From Syntrophomonadaceae bacterium (lineage in GTDB: Bacteria; Bacillota; Dethiobacteria; DTU022), in assembly GCA_007126465.1 (NCBI GenBank), contig SLBE01000102.1:1-19109 (forward strand): a stretch of DNA of 19,109 nt. The letters are read 5' to 3'. Under the pieces are notes generated by a model. The model worked only from the letters and a program-made list of their open reading frames with translations. It did not search any database and had not been told where the DNA came from. Shown piece after piece: positions 13,457 through 19,109 of the stretch. Position numbers and translations under genes: made by a program. Each line of letters opens with the position of its first letter. The stretch's first letter is position 1.

Positions 13457-13485
13457 TTGACGTATCGCAGGTGGAAAGTTATAAT
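13457..13485 (+). promoter_or_regulatory. Sigma-A promoter of mfd
   Basis: TTGACG (13457-13462), a 17-bp spacer, TATAAT (13480-13485), 81 bp before the TTG start of mfd. Five of six and six of six matches at ideal spacing make it the best housekeeping promoter in the window. Confidence 0.85.
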
Positions 13486-13565
13486 TTAGACCACGCAAGA
13501 GGGGTATTTGAAGATTCCCTCCTATTCTGCTGTACATAACAATCTATCACCGGGAAGTGTAACTC

Positions 13566-16500
13566 TTGTTAAAAGCCTTACTGGATAAGTGGGAAGTAGA
13601 TGATCAGTTTATAACGCTGTCAGCAAAGCTGGCAGGTAATGGTATTGCAAAAGCTTCAGTCAGCGGCCTTGATGGAAGTGCCAGGTCCTTTTTTACGGCG
13701 GCGCTGTCCCGAAAGAGCTCTTTACCTTCACTGGTTATAACCAGCGACCTGGGGCGGGCGGAAAAGGTATATTACGACTTAAAGACTTTTTATCCCGGGC
13801 AGGTAAATCTGTTGATGCCGAGAGAGCTTTTTGTCAGCACGGATGTGGTAACACGCAGCGATGAACAGCAGCAGTCCAGGCTCGGTTTCCTGGAATGGCT
13901 TAATGCCGGGGCTGAGGGCATTTATGTTGCACCTGCGGCCGCCCTTCTAAGCAAATCACTTCCTCCTGCCTCCTGGCAGGAACTAACCATTGAAATAAAG
14001 GTAGGTATGAAATGTGACCGGGAGGAGCTGCTTGAACTGCTTGCAGGCAGAGGCTACGAACGGGTCAGCCTGGCAGAAGCAAGGGGTCAATTTAGCGTAC
14101 GGGGCGATATAATTGATGTTTTCCCACCGGGCAAGCTTAAGCCAGTCCGGGTTGAGCTTTTTGACGATATCGTTGAGTCAATTCGCCATTATGATCCGGT
14201 TACGCAGCGCTCGACGGACAAAATGATTCAGTTAAGAGTTTTGCCGGCTACTGAGCTGATCGTTACTGATGATGTAAGAAGTAAAGGTGAAGAAAAAATA
14301 AAACATTACCTGGAAAAAGCATTAACCAGGTTGAATCAGAGAGGAGAAAAAGAAACTGCCGCCAGGCTAGAACAGCAGGTTTCCCATCATCTCGAGAGGC
14401 TTTCTGCTCCCGACAGCCTGGATTACCTTAGCAATTATTTCCCCTTTTACTACGGTGATGGCGCTTCCCTGGTTGATTACCTTCCCCATGATTTCCTGGT
14501 TTTTATAGAAGAACCGGAAGAAGTAGCAGGTAGCGCGGCTGATGTAAAGCGTGACTTTGATGATTACTGCAGCAGCGTGATTGCCGGGAGTGAACTGCTC
14601 CTTCCTGAAAGTGAATTACTATGGAGTTTGGAAGATCTGGTTTCACATGTGCCCTGCCCATTGGTCGGCATGGCTCTTTTCCCCGGAACAGGGGGATTGT
14701 ACTCCCCGGACCAGGTTTTTACTATAGAAGCAAAGAATGCTCCTTACTATCACGGTCAATGGGATATGTTTAAAAAAGACTACCGGGGTTGGCTTGCAGA
14801 TAGTTACCAGATTTACCTGGCTGCAGAGCACCGGGAAAGAGGGACTAACTTAATGAAGCAGATCTTCTCCGAAGAGGATGTAGATCTCTCAGCCGGTACG
14901 AATGTATTACCCGGCAGTCTTGAAGAAGGTTTTATCATCCCGGGTCTTAAGCTGGCAGTTTTTACTGAACGGAATCTGCTGCCCCTGAAGAAAAAGAAGC
15001 GGCGTCTTAAACAGGACCAGGGGATCAGGCTCAGCGATTACCGCGAGCTTGCTGCAGGTGATTACGTGGTCCATGAGCAGCATGGAATAGGCAGGTATAC
15101 AGGCCTTGATACTCTGGAAGTCGGTGGGGGGAAAAGGGATTACCTTGTCCTAAAGTACAGGGGAACTGACCGGTTGTATATCCCCGTTGACCAGGTTGGT
15201 TTGATCCAGAAATACTCCGGTGGCGATGGTCCGGCACCCCGCCTGCACAGTTTAGGTGGGGGGGAGTGGCAGCGCCTTAAAAAAAGGGTTAACCGCTCAG
15301 TGGAAGAGCTGGCCCGGGAACTGCTGGCACTTTATGCTGCCAGGCAGGCCGCCAGAGGTTACAGTTTCGGGCCGGACCATCCCTGGCAGCAGGAATTCGA
15401 AGCAAATTTTCCTTTTGAGGAAACCCCTGATCAGCAACAAGCAATTGAAGATGTTAAAGCCGACCTGGAGAAAAGCCATCCCATGGACAGGCTTGTGTGC
15501 GGCGATGTCGGTTACGGGAAGACTGAAGTGGCAATGCGGGCTGCTTTCAAAGCAGTAATGGAAGGCAAACAGGTGGCTTTTCTTGTCCCAACAACAGTGC
15601 TGGCTCAGCAGCACTACAGAACTTTCAGGGAACGTTTTGAGGGTTTCCCGGTTAGGGTGGAACAGTTAAGCCGTTTTATTTCGCCGGCAAAGCAAAAGAA
15701 TATTATTAAAGATTTAAAAGCCGGAAAGATAGATATTATCATCGGTACCCACCGTCTGCTTTCCAGGGATGTTGCATTTAGTGACCTTGGGCTTCTGGTA
15801 GTCGATGAGGAGCAGCGCTTTGGAGTGCGGCAAAAGGAAAAGATGAAGCAGCTGCGGTTAGAAGTAGACACCCTGGCCATGACAGCGACCCCAATCCCCA
15901 GGACCCTGCACTTATCACTGTCCGGGGCAAGGGACTTCAGCATCATTGATACTCCCCCGGAAAATCGCTACCCGGTGCAAACCTATGTCCTGGAATATTC
16001 GGATAACCTGGTCCGAGATGCCGTACACCGCGAACTAAACCGGGGAGGCCAGGTTTTTATAGTTTATAACCGGGTAGAGAGTATTGACAGGTTTACTGAA
16101 AATATTAAGAATTTATTTCCTGAAGCGAAAGTGGCCGTTGGCCATGGTCAGATGCCTGAAGCTCAGCTTGAGAGGGTTATGGCAGGCTTCCAGGAAGGTG
16201 AATACCAGGTCCTGGTCAGTACCACTATTATTGAGTCCGGTTTGGATATCCCCAACGTGAATACCTTAATTATTTATGAAGCGGATCGCCTTGGATTGGC
16301 CCAACTGTATCAGATCAGGGGGCGGGTAGGCAGGTCAAGCCGCCTGGCTTACGCCTACCTTACTTACCGCAAAGATAAGATTGTATCCGAGACGGCAAGA
16401 AAAAGACTTAAAGCAGTCAAAGAATTTACAGAGCTTGGCTCCGGTTTTAAAATTGCTCTCCAGGATCTTGAGATAAGGGGCGCCGGTAATATCCTGGGAG

Positions 16501-17087
16501 CAGAACAGCATGGCTTTATTGCCGCTGTTGGATTTGATCTTTATTTGAGGTTGCTTGACAGGGCTGTTGCTGAACTGAAAAATGAGCAGAGTGAACCCGA
16601 AATTGAACCCCGCTTTGAACTCAGGATAAATGCGCATCTGCCTTCTGCTTATATCAGCGAACAGGAACAGAAGGTTGATTTATACCAGCGGATCTACAGC
16701 AGCAGCGCAGAAGAGCTGGCCGAGATTGAGGAAGAAATAACAGACCGGTTTGGAGTGCCTCCCGAGCCGGTTAAGAACCTGCTGCAGGTTGCCGGGTTGC
16801 GACTTGATGCAGCAATTCTGGGCATTGAATTAATTGCCCAGCAGCAGTCTGATATAACAATCCAGTTTGCCCGTTCCCGCCAGATAGATGCAGATAGCTT
16901 AAAAGAGCAGCTTTCTTCTGCCGGCTACCGGATCTTGCTAACTTCACGTAAGCCCGTGGCAATAAAGTTTAAAGATCTCGGCAAGTCTACGGATCTGCTT
17001 GACGAATTGAACAGGCTTTTAAAAGAATTACTTACAATTCACAATACTTTAGAGTTTGTGGCCAGTGGAAAGAATATAGAAGCTTAA
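13566..17087 (+). CDS. mfd: Transcription-repair coupling factor Mfd
   Basis: A 1173-residue DNA translocase that removes RNA polymerase stalled at DNA lesions and recruits UvrA. The UvrB-like N-terminal region (about 1-330) includes GSARSFF and RGDIIDVFPPG. An RNA-polymerase-interaction domain follows near 490-560 (GDYVVHEQHGIGRYTGL and YRGTDRLYIPVDQ). The helicase domains show Walker A GDVGYGKTE (about 646), DEEQRFG (about 746), TATPIPRT and the TRG-type IRGRVGRSS. The C-terminal D7 domain ends the protein. Full length is as expected (about 1150-1180). The start is TTG at 13566: an in-frame TAA lies two codons upstream (13560-13562), and only a weak GGGAAG precedes it. It is normally close to pth; here the island separates them. 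Confidence 0.97.
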   Translation: MLKALLDKWEVDDQFITLSAKLAGNGIAKASVSGLDGSARSFFTAALSRKSSLPSLVITSDLGRAEKVYYDLKTFYPGQVNLLMPRELFVSTDVVTRSDEQQQSRLGFLEWLNAGAEGIYVAPAAALLSKSLPPASWQELTIEIKVGMKCDREELLELLAGRGYERVSLAEARGQFSVRGDIIDVFPPGKLKPVRVELFDDIVESIRHYDPVTQRSTDKMIQLRVLPATELIVTDDVRSKGEEKIKHYLEKALTRLNQRGEKETAARLEQQVSHHLERLSAPDSLDYLSNYFPFYYGDGASLVDYLPHDFLVFIEEPEEVAGSAADVKRDFDDYCSSVIAGSELLLPESELLWSLEDLVSHVPCPLVGMALFPGTGGLYSPDQVFTIEAKNAPYYHGQWDMFKKDYRGWLADSYQIYLAAEHRERGTNLMKQIFSEEDVDLSAGTNVLPGSLEEGFIIPGLKLAVFTERNLLPLKKKKRRLKQDQGIRLSDYRELAAGDYVVHEQHGIGRYTGLDTLEVGGGKRDYLVLKYRGTDRLYIPVDQVGLIQKYSGGDGPAPRLHSLGGGEWQRLKKRVNRSVEELARELLALYAARQAARGYSFGPDHPWQQEFEANFPFEETPDQQQAIEDVKADLEKSHPMDRLVCGDVGYGKTEVAMRAAFKAVMEGKQVAFLVPTTVLAQQHYRTFRERFEGFPVRVEQLSRFISPAKQKNIIKDLKAGKIDIIIGTHRLLSRDVAFSDLGLLVVDEEQRFGVRQKEKMKQLRLEVDTLAMTATPIPRTLHLSLSGARDFSIIDTPPENRYPVQTYVLEYSDNLVRDAVHRELNRGGQVFIVYNRVESIDRFTENIKNLFPEAKVAVGHGQMPEAQLERVMAGFQEGEYQVLVSTTIIESGLDIPNVNTLIIYEADRLGLAQLYQIRGRVGRSSRLAYAYLTYRKDKIVSETARKRLKAVKEFTELGSGFKIALQDLEIRGAGNILGAEQHGFIAAVGFDLYLRLLDRAVAELKNEQSEPEIEPRFELRINAHLPSAYISEQEQKVDLYQRIYSSSAEELAEIEEEITDRFGVPPEPVKNLLQVAGLRLDAAILGIELIAQQQSDITIQFARSRQIDADSLKEQLSSAGYRILLTSRKPVAIKFKDLGKSTDLLDELNRLLKELLTIHNTLEFVASGKNIEA

Positions 17088-17203
17088 AATGAAGGACAGT
17101 AAGTTTGACCGAATTAAAGCTGCTGCCTTTCGTTATTTCACTCTGTCAGTTATAATGTTGTTCAAATAGTGCTGCTCCGGCGGTTACAAAGAAGGTATCG
17201 ATA
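17088..17203 (+). promoter_or_regulatory. Short mfd-spoVB gap, no spoVT
   Basis: A 116-bp gap with a perfect TATAAT (17151-17156) lacking a credible -35, and GAAGGT as a modest ribosome-binding site at 17191-17196. In Bacillus and many Clostridia spoVT (and sometimes a prolyl isomerase gene) lies here; no remnant was seen. Confidence 0.35.
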
Positions 17204-18844
17204 TTGACAGACAGCAGCAAAGCGTTTATTAAGGGAGCTACTATACTGGCAGTTACCGGGCTGGTCGCCAGGTTTATCGGGGCATTGTTCAGAATTGTTC
17301 TTGCCGCTATCCTCGGTGATGAAGGTATCGGTTTATACATGTATGCTTATCCTGTTTACTCGACCCTGCTGGTGATTTCAACTGCCGGTATTCCCGTAGC
17401 CCTATCCAAACTGATGGCGGAGAAAATTGCTTTAAATGATTTTCGTGAAGCACTCAGGATTTTCAAAGTGGCCTTTTTCCTTTTGACCTTAACCGGCCTG
17501 GCTATTACCCTTGTTCTTCTCCTGGGAGCCGAGCTGTTTGCCGATTATATTGTTAAGGATATGCAGGCAGTCCTGCCGCTGATGGCAATAGCACCGGCAA
17601 TATTTTTTGTTACTGTAATGGCCTCGTTACGCGGTTTTTTCCAGGGCCAGCAGAATATGCTGCCTACTGCATCGTCACAGCTACTGGAGCAGCTGGTCAG
17701 GGTTGGTTTCTCTATAATCCTGGTTATCCTTCTGCTTCCAGTCGGTCTTGAATATGCTGCGGCCGGGGCGACTTCAGGCGCCGCAGCCGGTGGTTTGGGC
17801 GGCCTGGTATTCCTGTCAATTTTTTACCTGCGTAGCCGTAAAAAGCTTTTCAGGCAGGCCGAAAAGCAGGAATCACATAATCCTGATAATACTTACCGCA
17901 TTATCGCCTCGATATTCCGGCTGGCTATTCCGGTGACAATAGGCGGCCTAGTTATTCCTTTGATTTCGCTGATTGATTTAGCCGTTGTCCCCAGGCAGCT
18001 GCAGGCAGCCGGTTTTGACCTTGAAACTTCAAGGGCATTATATGGTCAGTTGACCGGCATGGCCGGCCCGATAGTATATTTTCCCAATGTGATTGCCCTG
18101 GCCCTGAGCATCAGCCTGGTTCCGGCTATCTCTGAAGCTTATGCCCTGCAGGACAGGCGGCTTATCCAAAGCAGGGCTGCCATTGCCATTAAATTGACAG
18201 TTTTATTTTCACTGCCCTCAGCCATAGGTCTTTTTTTGCTGGCAGAACCGATAACTCTTCTGTTATATAACAATGCTGCAGCCGGTTATTCCCTGGCCTA
18301 TATGTCGTGGTCGGTGATTCCGCTTTGTCTGTATGTTACAACCACAGGGTTACTGCAGGGTTTAGGCCGCCCAATTACTCCTGCTTTAAACATGGTTTAC
18401 GGCGGTATAGTAAAAACGCTTTTTGCCTGGTTTTTAACAGCGATTCCTGAATTAAATGTCGGCGGGGCTGCCCTTGCCTCTGTTATTGGAATCGGTGTTG
18501 CAGCCGCTCTTAATCTTTATCATGTAAACAGGTATACAGGATGGCGTGCTAATTTACGAGAGCTGCTGTTATTCCCCGGTGCAGCGGCTATTGTAATGGC
18601 AATATTTGTATATATGGTTTACAGGTTTATGATTGTATATGGCGAACCATTTTTATCAGCAGGCCGCCTAAATGTTGCCGCTACCCTTCTGGCGATTATT
18701 GTAGGTATGCTTATTTATACTGTAGTGCTGCTGATGTCAGGCGGCCTTAATCGTGATGAGGTGTCCATGCTTCCGGTTGTCGGGTCGCGCCTGGCTTCGT
18801 TTACGAAACGCTTCGGGCTTTTAAAGGGCCCTGAACAGGAGTGA
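17204..18844 (+). CDS. spoVB: SpoVB-type polysaccharide/lipid flippase
   Basis: A 546-residue membrane protein of the MOP/MVF flippase superfamily (SpoVB/YkvU/MurJ relatives), needed for spore cortex synthesis in Bacillus and thought to move lipid-linked cell-wall precursors across the membrane. Hydrophobic segments of about 20 residues occur throughout, consistent with about 14 helices. The N-terminal KGATILAVTGLVARFIGALFR with GIGLYMYAYPVY, and later SLRGFFQGQQNMLPTASSQ and GLLQGLGR, are typical of the family. The start is TTG at 17204 with GAAGGT seven bases upstream. It sits between mfd and mazG, its conserved place. Other members of the family are involved in vegetative wall synthesis, so the spore role is by context. 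Confidence 0.88.
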   Translation: MTDSSKAFIKGATILAVTGLVARFIGALFRIVLAAILGDEGIGLYMYAYPVYSTLLVISTAGIPVALSKLMAEKIALNDFREALRIFKVAFFLLTLTGLAITLVLLLGAELFADYIVKDMQAVLPLMAIAPAIFFVTVMASLRGFFQGQQNMLPTASSQLLEQLVRVGFSIILVILLLPVGLEYAAAGATSGAAAGGLGGLVFLSIFYLRSRKKLFRQAEKQESHNPDNTYRIIASIFRLAIPVTIGGLVIPLISLIDLAVVPRQLQAAGFDLETSRALYGQLTGMAGPIVYFPNVIALALSISLVPAISEAYALQDRRLIQSRAAIAIKLTVLFSLPSAIGLFLLAEPITLLLYNNAAAGYSLAYMSWSVIPLCLYVTTTGLLQGLGRPITPALNMVYGGIVKTLFAWFLTAIPELNVGGAALASVIGIGVAAALNLYHVNRYTGWRANLRELLLFPGAAAIVMAIFVYMVYRFMIVYGEPFLSAGRLNVAATLLAIIVGMLIYTVVLLMSGGLNRDEVSMLPVVGSRLASFTKRFGLLKGPEQE

Positions 18845-18849
18845 GCTTA

Positions 18850-19109
18850 TTGAAAAAAATAATTGTTATTGGCCTTGGCCCGGGAAACCCTGATCATCTG
18901 ACCCTGGAGGCACATAAATACCTGGATAGTGAGCTGCCCCTGTTTTTCAGAACCCTCCGGCATCCCTCCGCCCGTCGCTATGCTAATGGTTGTAAAATAA
19001 TTCGTTCTTTTGATGAGCTGTACGATCGTGGTCAAAATTTTGAACAGGTTTACCGGATTATAACGAACAATTTGCTCAAAGCTGCCGGCCGGTATGGCAC
19101 AATCTGCTA
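18850..19109 (+). CDS. mazG: MazG/YabN N-terminal methylase-like domain, 3'-truncated
   Basis: The frame opens with TTG at 18850 and runs off the window after 86 codons. AGGAG (18837-18841) inside the end of spoVB gives good spacing, and the gene starts 5 bp after the spoVB stop. The visible part is the tetrapyrrole-methylase-like domain found at the N-terminus of Firmicutes YabN/MazG: IIVIGLGPGNPDHLTLEA, then FFRTLRHPSA, IIRSFDELYD and FEQVYRIITNNLL. The complete protein would be expected to carry C-terminal MazG nucleoside triphosphate pyrophosphohydrolase domains, which clean the nucleotide pool. Those lie outside the window, so the fusion is assumed from the family. spoVB-mazG is the usual order. 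Confidence 0.88.
   Translation, partial: MKKIIVIGLGPGNPDHLTLEAHKYLDSELPLFFRTLRHPSARRYANGCKIIRSFDELYDRGQNFEQVYRIITNNLLKAAGRYGTIC

Larger units (their letters stand above)
13188..13565. promoter_or_regulatory. Divergent regulatory region between channel gene and mfd
   Basis: A 378-bp gene-free region with outward promoters: the sigma-54 promoter (13228-13245, minus) and the sigma-A promoter of mfd (13457-13485, plus). Between them are short inverted repeats that could be activator sites: TGCATTTTGCA (13331-13341), GCAAT-N13-ATTGC (13339-13361) and TAACCT-CTTC-AGGTAA (13412-13427), about 100-190 bp upstream of the -12 element. A perfect palindrome GCTGTACAGC (13440-13449) lies just before the mfd -35. 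No coding frame of merit is present. Confidence 0.5.

Noticed and set aside
13430..13565. LexA/SOS box controlling mfd
   Set aside because: No GAAC-N4-GTTC-like sequence is present; the palindrome GCTGTACAGC does not fit.
17091..17116. Sigma-H-like elements GAAGGACAG and ACCGAATTA before spoVB
   Set aside because: The spacer is only 8 bp instead of 11-12, the -35 flank does not fit, and the site lies 88 bp before the start.
1..19109. tRNA genes, CRISPR arrays, insertion sequences, attachment-site repeats
   Set aside because: I looked for cloverleaf ends, regularly spaced repeats, transposase-like frames and paired terminal repeats and saw none.

Overview
The window looks like a piece of chromosome from a spore-forming, anaerobic member of the Firmicutes, probably a Clostridia/Peptococcia-type lineage. 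The grounds are the gene content and order (veg, ispE, spoVG, glmU, prs, ctc, pth, mfd, spoVB, mazG is the familiar Bacillus/Clostridia neighbourhood), strong purine-rich Shine-Dalgarno sequences, frequent TTG starts, and an oxygen-independent style of metabolism (iron-type alcohol dehydrogenase, formate/nitrite-type channel). The species cannot be named from the sequence alone.

Layout. (1) 1-236: 3' part of veg, closed by a clear intrinsic terminator. (2) 413-3646: a tight plus-strand operon of nicotinamidase, nicotinate phosphoribosyltransferase, ispE and a MobA-like nucleotidyltransferase, preceded by a near-perfect sigma-H type promoter. This joins NAD salvage to isoprenoid synthesis where other Firmicutes have veg-sspF-ispE. 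(3) 3833-7749: spoVG (second sigma-H-like promoter), a C-terminally truncated glmU, prs, ctc/rplY with an acidic tail, and pth. (4) 7766-13244: a minus-strand island inserted between pth and mfd. It holds an ErcA-like Fe-alcohol dehydrogenase homologue, a soluble PAS histidine kinase and a sigma-54 activator (NtrC type) in one operon under a third sigma-H-like promoter. Upstream of these is a sigma-54-promoter operon encoding an FNT-family channel with an unusual N-terminal four-cysteine domain, plus a small protein that is a free-standing copy of that same domain. (5) 13457-19109: mfd (excellent sigma-A promoter), spoVB-type flippase and the start of mazG, all with TTG starts.

Most interesting reading. 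The island looks like a self-contained regulatory circuit. A sigma-H-like promoter would drive a dehydrogenase-like protein, a kinase and a sigma-54 activator. The activator would switch on a canonical -24/-12 promoter, the only one noticed in the window, located about 30 bp before the channel gene. The dehydrogenase has lost two of the four usual metal ligands (Asp to Glu, His to Ile), so it may be a sensor or regulator rather than an enzyme. This resembles the regulatory role reported for ErcA in Pseudomonas. The channel and the small protein share an ungapped domain with Cys spacing C-x15-C-x18-C-x7-C that I do not recognise. The role of the circuit (alcohol, formate or nitrite sensing) is inference.

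Other points are the missing acetyltransferase half of GlmU, a short open frame and hairpin abutting pth, and the absence of fin and spoVT from their usual positions. No tRNA, rRNA, CRISPR array, insertion sequence or attachment site was seen.
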